Of a stretch of DNA of 64,000 nt, positions 21,596 through 33,169 are shown piece by piece. The notes below the pieces were generated by a model. It worked only from the letters and a program-made list of their open reading frames with translations. It did not search any database and was not told the DNA's origin. The DNA is from Nilaparvata lugens (Eukaryota; Arthropoda; Insecta; Hemiptera; Delphacidae), in assembly GCF_014356525.2 (NCBI RefSeq), contig NC_052505.1, positions 6,299,171-6,363,170 of the forward strand. Direction: 5' to 3'. The stretch's first letter is position 1; each line of letters begins with the position of its first letter. A program made the position numbers and the translations under genes.

Positions 21596-21982
21596 AGTTC
21601 AAAGTTCTGTCCAAGAATATATATATTAGCTAGAAATTTTGAATTTAGAATGATTAAAATACCAAATTATAGTCAAATTTTTCACTTAATATCACCGCAC
21701 TTTGAATAAATCAAGTTATTTCAAAAAATTTTGAAGCCAAAAATATACACACAACTTTCAACTAGGCACAGCTGTTACAAACTGATTAATTCATAATCCC
21801 TCATTCAAGCAGAATGTCTCTACTTTGAAAAAAGTACAATTTGAGTTATTTTGAGCTATTTGAAACTGTAATAGATTCATGTATGAATACATTCATGTGT
21901 CAAATAGAACACATCATTTTCAAGATTGACTGATGCATTCAGCAATGCACTAACATTCCAAGTAGTCCAGTCAACGAAAGAT

Positions 21983-23577
21983 TATAGAGGGAAAAGTTTG
22001 GAACACAATTTTCAATTTCACAGCTCTTTTAAGGAAAGTTAGAGGATTTACATATCAAAAGTCCTCACCCCTACTCCCTGTGCTAAAGGGGTGGGGCTGG
22101 TTTGAAATTACCATTTTTTCGTTTTTCGTATATATCACGGAAACTATGCATCTTATGAACATTTGTATTCTTTACAAAATTGAAGCTTACAAAATTACCA
22201 AAAAGTTTTGTCTCTTACATTCTTCCCATATCTCTCATAGTTTCTGAGATATCCGCCCTTGAAGGGCATTTTTTGAAAAAACCCTTCTGCCTTCAATTTT
22301 TTCATCTTTTTGGCCTTATAATTTTTGAACGATTGATGAAAAAAATCCGTGCTGATTATGAGCTGATAGAGCATCAAATTATCTTCAATTTGATGTATTT
22401 TTTCACTATTCTACGCATTTCCCTACGACTGTTGCAGCAATTTTAGTGTTGAGAGTGAAATTTTCTGTTCAGCAACAATAGATCAGTTGACAATGAAATT
22501 TGAAGGGAATGTTAGGAACACAATTTTCGACTTAGCAGCTTTGTTGAGACTAGTTTGGAGGTGAGCATATCAAAAACGCTTCCAAAACAAAGTGCTGAGA
22601 AACATTGCTGATGCTCCTTGGTACGTCAGAAACAGCGACCTACACAGAGACCTGCAAGTCGACCTGGTATGCAGCGAAATCCAGAGGCATGCAGAGAAAC
22701 ACTCCACCAACACGACATCATCGAAGCAATCCAGCTGGAAAACGAAGGATTGGTGAGGAGGCTGAAAAGGAAGAAGCCATTTGAACTGGTCTATTGCTGA
22801 TAGCTGATTCAAGTGTCTTGTGTCCAGTGAAAAGCAGAGCAGTGGAAATGAGTGAAACCCACCTGTGTAGTATAATATTAGAATTTGGATAGGAGACCCT
22901 ATGGAGGATTCTCATGTATGGATCATTTATTAGTATTATAGGACAGAAAAATGTTGCTCATTAGTCCCTAGACTAGATAGCAATGTATCGTTGAATAATA
23001 ATAAAATGTTTCAAAATGATGCAGTCGGAAATTGTGTTCCTAACATTCCCTTTAAATTTCATTGTCAACTGATCTATTGTTGCTGAACAGAAAATATCAC
23101 TCTCAACACTAAAATTGCTGCAAAAGTCGTAGGGAAATGCGTAAAATAGTGAAAATATACATCAAATTGAAGATAATTTGATGCTCTATCAGTTCATAAT
23201 CAGCACGGATTTTTTTCATCGATCGTTCAAAAATCAAAAGGCCAAGAAGATGAAAAAATTGAAGGCAGAAGGGTTTTTTCAAAAAAATTCTTACCTTTAA
23301 GGGCGGATATCTCAGAAACTATGAGAAATATGGAAAAAATGTTAGGGGACAAAACTTTTTGGTAATTTCGTGAGCTGCAATTTTGCAGAGAATACAAATG
23401 TTCATAAGATGCATAGTTTCCGTGATATATACGAAAAATGAAAAAATGGTACTTTCAAACCACCCCCACCCCTTCAGCACAGGGGGTAGGGGTGAGGACT
23501 TTTGATATGTTAATCCTCTAACTATCCTCAACAGAGCTGTGAAGTTGAAAATTGTGTTCCAAACTTTTCCCTCTATA
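21983..23577. mobile_element. 1.6-kb inverted repeat with arms of about 550 bp and a LINE-bearing loop
   Basis: 21983-22531 pairs with 23024-23577 at high identity. Landmarks: ATATCACGGAAACTATGCAT against ATGCATAGTTTCCGTGATAT, and GTTGACAATGAAATTTGAAG against its complement. The terminal word is TATAGAGGGAAAAGTTTGGA. The first 65 bases of the arm (GGAACACAATTTTC onward) recur at 22515, a 515-base period, so the arm behaves like a unit of a longer tandem family placed head to head. The 492-base loop holds a LINE remnant. No flanking target duplication is obvious. Confidence 0.88.
22583..22800 (+). pseudogene. Jockey-like non-LTR retrotransposon ORF2, C-terminal remnant with frameshift
   Basis: The frame starting at 22583 reads LRNIADAPWYVRN and then DLHRDLQVDLV. 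The frame then breaks between about 22685 and 22710 and continues in the next frame as HQHDIIEAIQL and LVRRLKRKKPFEL with a stop at 22798. APWYVRN, DLHRDL and the RRLKR-PFEL ending are the usual C-terminus of jockey-clade ORF2 proteins, downstream of the reverse transcriptase domain. Everything upstream is missing (5' truncation). The following 220 bases, ending in AATAATAATAAAATG, are a plausible 3' UTR and tail. It lies in the loop of the inverted repeat and cannot encode an active protein. Confidence 0.85.
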
Positions 23578-26500
23578 CCTTTATTTGAGCATTCGTTGCC
23601 TGGACTAAAGTGGCAGAGTATTGAAATGCATGTTCGAGCTCCTGAGAGGTCTTTTGAACCTGCGTTTCACTGCTTTCAACTTGGGCTGATCATGTGTACA
23701 ACACATGTCCAACTGCTATCCAACGTTACAATTCTCTAACGTCAAAACATTCAACTAGAGATGGCTGTGGAGCTGTTCATTTATATTGATTCACGTATCC
23801 AAATGCCTAGAAACAGCTGAGTTTAGGGTCAATACTCCCACCCCACCTGTCGCATCAAAACAATAACATAACAGGTTGCGAGAGCCTGTTTCAATTTTTT
23901 CACATGGTCCTCCTCCCACCCGAACAAGTTCTGAATTTTATCAATGGTGAAGTAAAATGGGACCGGTGTGTGGGTAATTAGTGATAGGCGGTAGTAGTCA
24001 ATCAGAATACTAGAAGAATATTGGAGTGTGGAAGTGGCGGTAGACAAGCCACCCCCTTTCGAGTGCACCAGAAAACATGGGGAACCGGTTTCCCATTGTG
24101 GAGAGACAGACAAGTCCCAATCGAAATGCACCGTGCAACGTGCAATGTGCAACAGTTCAGTGCACTACTGGTTCTTGTCTACGTCACACATCATTGTAGT
24201 AACTAACCTCTGATTCATTGTTAGCAACAGCTGGCATACTGGTTTATCTTTATCTCTACTCTACGGTGTACCGTAGACGAAATGGGGCGACCTTCAATGA
24301 GGCCATCACCGTCACCTTGCAGGTTAACACATTACAGGTGCAAACTCCCACTATCTCCTAATCTGTGCTTGTGACGGAAATTCCTCTTGATTATCGTCGA
24401 CTCCACACCTTATCATCTGCTTATCACTTTTGCATCCACCCACGAAGGGTTTTGAGATATCTAATCAGAGGTCTGAGATGAAGCTTAAAATCTGTTATGA
24501 TTGATGGACGGACGTATTATGATTGCTGTGTTCTAAAATCTGCCATGATTGCTTAAACGTGGTATGGATTTGAAATAAATGCACTATGTTTTCATTTTTT
24601 TTTGTAATGATAGTTTTATTCGCTCGTATTTCTGAAATTTCATGTCATCTCTGATGATTAGAATTTATTAAGGTGGATATGTTGATAATTGTAAAGATAG
24701 GTTTTGAATTCAAGCTTAGAAAACTGTCATGATTGTTAATTATTATTTTATATGACATGTGGAATAATTATTACTCTATAAAAAAAACATAAGCATGATA
24801 AAAACTTGGTGAGGATGCAGGGCCACTTCCAAAATTATCAGATAGGCCTCCTGCTGTGTGGATTATTAGTATTTGTTTGTTATTATTTTCAGTGATTATT
24901 TTCAAAATATGCATTGCTTTTCAGGTGCATGATTAAGTAAAACAACAAATGAAGGAATCGAGTTCTATCGAAAAAATGATGCTGTACCAGATTACCACCA
25001 GTATACATCGCTAGAGTACCGGCCTCTGATAGAGGATAATATTGATCCAATAAAGAAAGAAAGGAGAACTGTGATAAGAAATTGCATTTGTTCAAATGCT
25101 AATGAATGAATAATTTTATTTAAACGAAAATCCAAAGTTAAGTGCTGTAAGCCACCCCGAAAACTTCTGCTACTGGATAATTATTAGATCTGATCGAATT
25201 TCCTTCCAGCTGTTCACCCTCTTTGCAGTAGTCGAAGTCTTCGAGGTGATACACAGCATTTAACTTTCGATTTTTGTTCAATTATAGTTATTAATTTGAA
25301 CTTCTTATAAAATCCGGCAAATTAATGTCAAACTGACAGCTGTCTTGGAGTTGCACTTGGATGCGTTCTGGTGTTGTTTCATGAAACAATCTAGTGTATG
25401 CATTTCTAGTGCATTATTAGTTTATAACCAGTTTATCTACTAAGTTAGTTTATAAGCTATTCTGTAAAATGCACTTGTTTTGTGCCTTTTTATCTTATTG
25501 AATTTAAGCAATGGAAACATGAACAGACAACTGTGAAGCTGTATAGTGTCACCCAATGAATTATAGATCAGTGATTAGCGTTTAGTGGATAAGTCATCGA
25601 AGAATCTTGTACAATAATAAGTGACAACCATTGTTTTTTAATAAACTTCTAAATGCCAATAAGCCCTTCTTTTTAATACGATATTTCCTTTATTGTTCAA
25701 GCTTTAAATCGAGGTCGATAATTTTTCAAAAATTCATTCAACAACTCTATTGATCATGGGTAATGATAACCCATTTGGTTTACGTAAGTTTGGTTTTGAT
25801 AAACGTGAACATAGTACCATGATCCAGAATCACAAAAAAAAAAAAACAGTTTCAGTTTTGTAACAGTATATATCTTCAAATTGATGTGAAGTTCCTGTCA
25901 ATACTGTTGATCGTATACCGTACTTCTTGGTTTTACGATCTGTTGTAGAGAGCATAAAGTTAATGGTATTTCCTTGTCTACAAAGCGGTAGTCAACGGTT
26001 ATATCCGACAGTCATAACCTAAAACCTTCTAGAAATCAAATCTTCATCCTGGAAAGAAGTATAGTTCAATTGGAACATTTGTATCATGTTAGATGAGATC
26101 TTTTCAGTTCAACTAATAAAATCCAAATAATATTTTGGATTAAAAATAAAGTTGAGCCAATGTTATTAAACTTAGGAAGCTAGTAATTTACATTCACAAT
26201 ATTACTTTGTAAATCATTATTGGATTGCAGTGTGAATAATGGAATTGTATGCCTAAGTTCATTTTCAGAATACAGTAAACAGTAATTATCTCTGTGCAGC
26301 TGATGAAATGCAGCAGGAAACTGCAGCTGATGAAATGACATGTTTTTAAATCATAAGGATGTGCCATGAACTCATTTTTTGCAAGAATGTAATGAGAAGT
26401 TGAGATTCCTGGTTTGATGTTTGTGACTTGTGGTATAGGTATAGAGTGCAGGAAATCACTTTCCTCATCAAAAACTTGAGTGTTAGTTTTAATTTGGCAT

Positions 26501-26600
26501 TGATAATACTGTAAACCGTCAGGCATTGTTGAAAAATTGAAAACTGCGAAATTCCCAATTGTTTTTCGGTTCAATTGAGGACTTTATTGTATTGGCGAAA
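23578..26600. other. AT-rich upstream region with one GC-raised patch
   Basis: The patch at about 24020-24190 has CpG and ordered motifs, including a Grainyhead-type site. The rest has short frames only; the longest, 126 codons on the minus strand at 26194-26574, resembles nothing I know. A run of 13 A lies near 25832. Confidence 0.45.
24083..24090. promoter_or_regulatory. Perfect Grainyhead-type site AACCGGTT
   Basis: The palindromic octamer AACCGGTT, followed by TCCC, matches the Grainyhead/CP2 consensus. It lies about 3.3 kb upstream of the candidate first-exon donor of the grh-like gene, in a GC-raised patch. A related AACCGGTC lies at 27875-27882. Autoregulation is an inference. Confidence 0.4.
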
Positions 26601-27220
26601 GAGATCTCTTTGTTTGTGGAACTGTGAAGGGGAGCGGGTTGAGCGGGGAGAATAGGTGGAGAAATAATAAAAAAATGTGAAGCGAGATGAGAGCGGGAGA
26701 GCAGCGCAGCGCAGTATGAGGAAGAGGAGGACAAATAATAAGAAAAAGAGAAGAATAAGAAGAAGAGGGTTAGGTTGGAGAGTTGGATGAGATGAAACGC
26801 GGTGCGGTTTTATTTACGAACGTCTGTGTAGGATGCTGTTGTTGATGATGTAGAAAAGATAGAGAAAGAGAAGGCAAATGTATAGATAGGTGGTTAGAAG
26901 AGAGACGAAGGAATACAGGTAATGAGAGAAAAGATGTAAGGTGTGGTGTTAAGGTGGACGGCGAGGGGAAGAAGGTGAAGAAGAGGAGAAGGCGGGACGG
27001 GTCTCTCTCTGGATAGAGGAGTAATAATAATAATAATGAAAAAACAAAAACGCAGCAGGTAGAGTAGAAGGTATTTGTGTGAGTGAGAGAGCTGTGAAGA
27101 AGGAAAAAAGGAAGACCAGGTGAGATGCCCGAAGGTATGTCTATGGCCTCGACGAAGACGGAGTGAGAGAGAAGGACTGATAGTGGTAAGGAGACGTTGA
27201 GGGGGTGGAGTGGGGGAACA
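26600..27220 (+). promoter_or_regulatory. Purine-rich, GAGA-bearing promoter-upstream region
   Basis: The + strand is G/A rich, with GAGAG words at several places (for example 26691-26702, 27081-27092 and 27163-27173). Such GAGA-factor-like clusters are common just upstream of developmental gene promoters in insects. Several minus-strand frames rich in S, L and P are the complement of this composition. Confidence 0.45.
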
Positions 27221-27720
27221 GGCGGCCATATTGGAACGCGGCGGCGGCCGGCCAAGCTGACTCCCCGAGCCGACAGTCGAGTCTAGAATGCGGGAGAGAA
27301 GTACGTTGTTGTCGGTTGGTCTTGGTTTCGCTGGCGTTGTTGTGACCGTTCCCTTGAGCAGCGCAGGAGCTGCACAGCACAGGTGACTCCCAGGACGAGC
27401 AGAGCACGATCAGGTGAGTGAATGCCATGCCATGCACTGCACCCAGTGGTGGTCGGCGATGACACTAGGCAGGCAGCGGGTCGCGAACACGCTCTTATAG
27501 CAGCAGCAGCAGCCACCAGGCGGTTGTTCTGGTTATTCCAGACCGACCAGTCCCGGAGTCCTCGCGCGCCGCACAAAACAGGGTCCGCTCACTCGCTCAC
27601 TCCTCACGCCGTCGCAAATTACACTCAAAACAGTACCCACGTCGAAAACAGGTCCGCGGCCGTCATCGCGACAACACCCACACCTGCTGCGACTGCGTGC
27701 GGCTAGAGCACTTTTTGTCT
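27220..27720 (+). promoter_or_regulatory. CpG-rich promoter-like block
   Basis: The most GC- and CpG-dense block upstream of the coding exon (GCGGCGGCCGGCC near 27240, TCCTCGCGCGCCGC near 27560). GCGGCCATATTGG at 27222-27234 carries a GCCAT core. The block spans a strong splice donor at 27414. No TATA box is obvious, so initiation would be of the dispersed type. A 94-codon frame at 27422-27706 lies downstream of the donor and is probably not translated. Confidence 0.55.
27240..27413 (+). other. Candidate non-coding first exon (5' UTR), start approximate
   Basis: The donor at its end reads GATCAG|GTGAGTG, near the ideal MAG|GTRAGT. The sequence before it is GC-rich with no long open frame linked to it. 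It lies on the same strand as the coding exon at 44184, 16.8 kb downstream. Its 5' boundary is a guess from composition. Joining it to the 44184 exon is inferred; it could belong to another transcript. A weaker donor, CAG|GTGACT, sits at 27382. Confidence 0.4.
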
Positions 27721-27970
27721 ATGTTTACAAAACGCCACCTCGTCCCTCCAACCCCTTCCCCCCCTACACCTGCTGCCACCGGCCCGGTTACTTTTACGCT
27801 GCGACTTTATGAATGAATGAATGGAAGAATTATTATTGTTGTTGCATCCCCCCACCCCCCTCCCGCTAGTAGAGAACCGGTCTCCAAATACTGTACTACT
27901 AGACTACTACTACTTGTTTGAGACCCGCGCACTCCAACAACCTTCCAAGTAGTGCACTTGCTCTTCTTCA

Positions 27971-28016
27971 GTGCAGTGCAGTGCACAATACAGAACCACC
28001 GCAGTGCAGACGGCCA
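27971..28016 (+). repeat. CAGTG short tandem repeat
   Basis: GCAGTGCAGTGCAGTGC followed about 22 bases later by GCAGTGCAG. Confidence 0.7.
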
Positions 28017-28029
28017 ATAATTAGTGGCG

Positions 28030-30690
28030 ACGCTACTTGAGAAGATAGGTTAGGTCGGATGCCCTTCCAGTTCCAATGTCTATAGAAAGTGGCCTTGAGT
28101 GCCTTTCAACGCAGCCTTGGTTCATGTCTGGGTGTTGGAGTTGGAGTTGGCTCCTCTTACCCCGTTGTCTGTCTGCCTCGATAGTCACGTTGTCTAGAAT
28201 AGTCTAATTGTGTAAATTTCCAACATTCTATAGGCTTATGCTAGTCAGAATATACTAGGAACTCAACAATAGGTTGTTTTGTTATTAGCATTCCTACATT
28301 AAATACTTGGTTATTTTTAACTTGTGGTCAACTTATTATATGCTTAGTAGAATGTGCCATGTTTGGACTTTCATAATGTAGAACATTGTTTTCGATAATA
28401 ATGTTTACACAAATTATTCAATACTAGAGATTGCTGAAATAACAATTTGACTTTGAGAAAACATTCAACTTGGTTTCTATGAATTGTATTTTATATCCTC
28501 ATTTCCAAGACAGAATTTATTATATAGGCTAGTGTTTTGATAGTCTATATATTGAGTTATATTATGTTGTATCATTTAATTATTGATATATTCAATTTGA
28601 TATAGCTATTTAATTGACTATGGAGAATGAAACATCACTATCATTTTCAATTCGTATCACATTACGGTATCTCTGAAATAATTATCTTTTGATAATAATT
28701 ATTATAGTTGATATCGGTTCAGTTCCGTATTGCCTTTGCCAATAGATGATGAATCATTTGCCTTTTAGTTATGAGTTTTGTATCTCATTATTTGACAACT
28801 TCTATTGAATTTTGTTTTATACTTTTGAGAATGATGAGGTCAATTAGGTTGTTGATAGTTCATGCATACTATCAGACATATTTATTTCTTATTTCCAATT
28901 ATTCCTGCTGGATTTGATGCCCTCTCAAGCTTCAGGCTTGAGAATGATGACGAAAGATGAGTAAACCTTGCAACTATATGTGTGTACTGAGCCAGCCAAA
29001 AGCTAGAGATTGACCCTTGAATAATATGAGCGTTATGATATCAATAATGTACAAGCTCCCATGAAATTGTTTCTAGAATATTATTGGCAGATAGTAATTC
29101 TTCCACATTACTTGACCTTGACCATAAACTATTTTTGTCAATAATTACATGAGGCTGACTGTAGTGTTCCTTCCTAAATTCTATCAACACTCTCTGTTCC
29201 TATCGGTATTTTACAACAAACTGTGATAGCAGTGCATTAAACGTAGACTATACTTCATTTCTGATAGTGTTAAAGATTCATTATTTTTATATTATATTGA
29301 CAATCCTAAAGTGAAGCTATTCACTCTTCTCACATACTTAGCCACGCCAGTTTATACATGCCTTTTTATTTACATAACTGATGAGAAATGCAAAGAACAA
29401 GTAGGCCTACAACTTGGCCTTGTAAAGCCAAGTGCTTTCGTTCCACCAACTAATCAAGCTATTATAGCTGTAGTAGTTTTTCAGGCCATTAGCAAACATT
29501 TTATATTAATCATGCCATGCATCAACAACTATACTGGTATTATATTGCGCTATTATAACAATCTGGAAATCTTCAAATCAATTTTAAATAATTTCCTAGG
29601 AATCGTGAACTCTTGTTCTTTGTGATTTTCAACAACATAACATGAAATTTGAAAGATATTTCTAGCCTGATTATGCATTGTCATAGTGGATGATATTTCC
29701 ACCCACCATTGAACAATATTCAGTAAATTGTCAGCACATAAGTCATAGCTTTTCATCCACTCGTTTGTAGAAAAATGGATAAGATAAGAGATTATATTCT
29801 TTTAAATGAAGTTTGATTTTTAAATCCCTCTTGACTAATTTCCCTTTTCTGACTCACTTATTATATATTTTTTATTGCTCTGTTGAGAATCACATCTCAC
29901 TAAATTCAACACCCAAAAAAATACGATACTACATCTTAATTTACCACAGTTTTGTACATTCTTTTCCATGATAATTTCAGTACAAAGATTCCATTTTCAT
30001 CGTGAAAAAATTCAAAGCTCTTAAATATTGCACGCCAATTCTTGGCGTCTTATTATTTGAATCTCTATCCATTCCATTGAGATAACGGTTCCGATGTGAA
30101 AGGTCAAAGCGTCACGCTTGACTCATAAGCAACAGTGAGAATAGCAATAATATAGGTATATAGAGAATATATTATGTGTATGTGTTTAGTATATGGAAGG
30201 TTACACTATAGGCTCTGTGACTGGAGTGGTGGATGGTCAATGCATGTACAGCCATGTCTGTTTCTTCGCTGTGTCCTCTATATATGTATTTCAAAAATAA
30301 TGTACTGTTTAGGTGTGTGTGTGTGCCTGTGTGCATTCCTGTGTTCCATTCGCTGTTTGTTCTTTCCCCAAGTCACCTTGTTTGTTCTCTGGTACACCTG
30401 TTTGGTTTGGAGCACCCAAGTGAAGCTCTTTGCTGAGGAAAAGCTTGACAGACCACGCAACTCTGTGGCTAGCAGCCAGTCAACAGTGAAAAACACTGGT
30501 TGGCCGACATTTCCTGTCTCTTTTCTCACAAGTCACAAACGTTATTTATAGCTGAGACAATTTTCAAACATATAGAGCCATGATTCAAGCATTGGAGAAG
30601 TAATGTAAATATAGTTGATAAAAAAACTGAAAACTGTGAGAATTGAAACTAATTTCTCAATCATGAAAATTTATTATTTAATCATTGACA
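28030..30690. other. AT-rich intronic-type stretch
   Basis: No gene. A 104-codon frame at 29311-29625 (+) is of mixed composition without a domain. A short GT-rich patch lies at 30314-30335. A TGACCTTGA word lies at 29113. Confidence 0.5.
29113..29121 (-). promoter_or_regulatory. FTZ-F1/ERR-type half site TCAAGGTCA
   Basis: Read on the minus strand as TCAAGGTCA. The surrounding 16 bases CTTGACCTTGACCATA are identical to those at 53935-53950. Confidence 0.3.
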
Positions 30691-30702
30691 AATAATATAA
30701 TA

Positions 30703-30790
30703 TATTCATTTATTTATTCAATCATTCCTAATTACACAACTTTCAGAAGAGTACCCCAGGCTTACGCCCAAAACGGTTCCAATTCTAATT
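30703..30790 (-). repeat. Interspersed repeat family C, diverged copy
   Basis: ATTTATTTATTCAATCATTC followed by CCCAGGCTTACGCCCAAAAC matches the family pattern of an AT tetranucleotide leader then AGGCNTNGCCCAAAAC. Confidence 0.5.
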
Positions 30791-31326
30791 TATACAACAG
30801 TCCAAATGTAGCTTATGTGTCACTTCAACATTTTCCAATATACACACTCCAATTTACAATTCAAAACACACAAAAATCATTTTTAAATTGAAAAATACTG
30901 CTAAAATTAATTAAATCAATTACAAATAATTAGATAATTCCAAACTTCGAAAAGTTTTCTTGGTTTAGTACCAAAACAAAATGGATGTTTATTTTTTTTC
31001 TGTAGCCGTGTAGCCCATTCTCAAGTACTTTGATGGGTGATGATAATTTTAAATGATTTCAAATCAATGTAGTTGAAAAACAACCATTCTGCAATAAAAC
31101 ACCAGTAGATTATGATTCTAATGCAAGAATAAAACATTAATAGCACTGTAATAGATATGACAATAATCTCGAATAACAATAATCAACTAAGTTACCGGTA
31201 CTATTTCTATCACTATCGCTGTTAATATTATCATCATTATCGAACTAGGTAATGATAAGAAGATAAAACCAGATATAGGCCTATAACTATCAAGAGATAA
31301 GTATTAGGCCTACATCTTCTCTCTGA

Positions 31327-31573
31327 TGAGAAAAACATTTTCATTATGAGTTTATTTTGATTATTGAACTAAATTCAGCTACTGTATATATTTTTTCTTT
31401 CTGATATTTATTTAATAAACTTGGAAGTTCAATTCATCTACTGTATATCATGAGAAAAACATTTTCATTATGAGTTTATTTTGATTATTGAACTAAATTC
31501 AGCTACTGTATATATTTTTTCTTTCTGATATTTATTTAATAAACTTGGACGTTTAATTCATCTACTGTATATC
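31327..31573 (+). repeat. Recent tandem duplication, 124-bp unit, two copies
   Basis: 31327-31450 and 31451-31573 are nearly identical, with only a few substitutions near the end of the unit (GGAAGTTCAATTC against GGACGTTTAATTC). Each unit contains CAGCTACTGTATATATTTTT. Confidence 0.95.
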
Positions 31574-32560
31574 GTGATTATTCTTTTAATACATTTGGAC
31601 TTGAAATCGTAAATGAAAACTTTGCAGCCCCTAAATTTAATGCAGCATTATTACTAAACTGAGTCTTCATTGCTATTCGGAGCTATTCGTTGGTAGTTCT
31701 CCTTTCAGTAATAAGTCTGATAGATGAAAACAACATACGAGTATTTAGCCGTCGAGGAACTGCCTACTAGAGTACAGCAGTATGTCTGTCTGTAATATTC
31801 GCAATTGCAATCTAGCATTAAAACGGTGTCCATTCCGGCGGATAGTTGTGGAAAGTAACGGTGCCAGTAAGTTAGATTCTGCCAAATTAAACTGCCACAC
31901 ACTTTTCCTTCTTCTCCATCATCATTCACTTCTTTTTCCATTATCATGACTCGTCCATCTTTAGTTTTTCGCCTTGTTCTCATTGCGATACTCGTTACTT
32001 TCAGCTTCAATCGTGCCTTGTTCCTCCTACTTTTCATCCTACTAAAACTAATATTTTATTTTTGTTGATGACCCCGTCAACTCATACAGTATTTTTTTAT
32101 TAAATGCACCCAGTCACCACATATAATAATTTTTTCACAAAAAAAATTGTGTCAAATTTTTCTCCCTTGACATAATATGACAATTTACGAATTAGAGTAA
32201 TCATGAAATAAGAATATCTTTTATTTATCACATAAGTACTAAGAATCTATTTAGATCTCCATAATATAATAATAACAATAGTATAAACTGAGAGAATTAA
32301 TTTAGATATCCATAATATTGTTATTAAGATTTTGTGGCATCCCCATGAAGCTAATTTTAGCATATATTGGGGTATTGTACTTACTTTATAGATATTTTTG
32401 AAATATTTAAATTGATATAATATTAATAATAATAAATTGTATAAACATACAAATATAGTACATAATAATACAAATTGTACTTTACACATTTGGTGCTGGT
32501 TACAGTCCAATTTCAATACTTTTTGAGTTTTTTCAAGTACCTGCCTTGCCAACTTCAGTA

Positions 32561-32792
32561 TTTTTCACTGCTCATCAAAAATTTATTTCCAGCGCCCTTA
32601 GCTCTTTGATTCTCTCAAATTTTCAAGTGACTAGTGATGAATCCAATTGTTCAATCTCCTTATTCAAGTGGGGTCTCTTGTTGCCTCAACTCCGCCCACA
32701 TCACTATTATTATTGTAAAGTGTAAATCAAAAGGCATTTATCTATATATCTGTTTACCTAGAAAAAATAACGCAAACTACAAATTATATTGT
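32561..32792 (+). repeat. Short interspersed element family B, copy 1
   Basis: Collinear with 40269-40487: TTTTTCACTGCTCAYCAAAA at the start, AGCGCCCTTAGCTCTTTG, CTCAACTCCGCCCACATCAC, and ACTACAAATTATATTGT at the end. No pol III boxes are visible. No clear flanking duplication remains here. Confidence 0.85.
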
Positions 32793-33005
32793 TTAGTTTA
32801 CTCCCTCTTCTGTGATTCCTAAACTTCAGTAATTCATTGATTACTGTGTAGTGGGAAGAGAAACATTTTCATGAAGATTTATCCTCTGAACATTTTCTAC
32901 ACTGTCGAAAACATTGTACCTCTATCAAGTTGAGTTACCAACTTCACTCATGTTTTCCGATATTGGTTGAGAAAGGAAGGTGAATCACAAACACATATAT
33001 TTATG

Positions 33006-33168
33006 AACAATATTCAATATTTTAATATTGATGAACAATATCGCTTGAAATTACAAAAAAGTGCATCAAATAGTTACAGTATTGGTCAACAATATTCAAT
33101 ATTTCAATATTGATGAACAATATCGCTTGAAATTACAAAAAGTGCATCAAATAGTTTCAGTATTGCTC
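33006..33168 (+). repeat. Recent tandem duplication, 82-bp unit, two copies
   Basis: 33006-33087 and 33088-33168 share AACAATATTCAATATTTYAA and GAACAATATCGCTTGAAATT, with about four differences including one A of an A run. Confidence 0.95.
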
Positions 33169-33169
33169 A

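Noticed and set aside
22618..22800. 60-codon frame taken as an intact small gene
   Set aside because: It is the second half of a frameshifted jockey ORF2 C-terminus, and its first third is in the wrong frame.
26770..27576. Minus-strand frames of 97 to 161 codons opposite the promoter block
   Set aside because: Ser/Pro/Leu-rich complements of a purine-rich promoter region, overlapping one another, with no recognisable domain.
27422..27706. 94-codon + frame in the CpG block
   Set aside because: Starts after a strong splice donor, so it is probably intronic; Ala/Thr/Arg-rich by composition.
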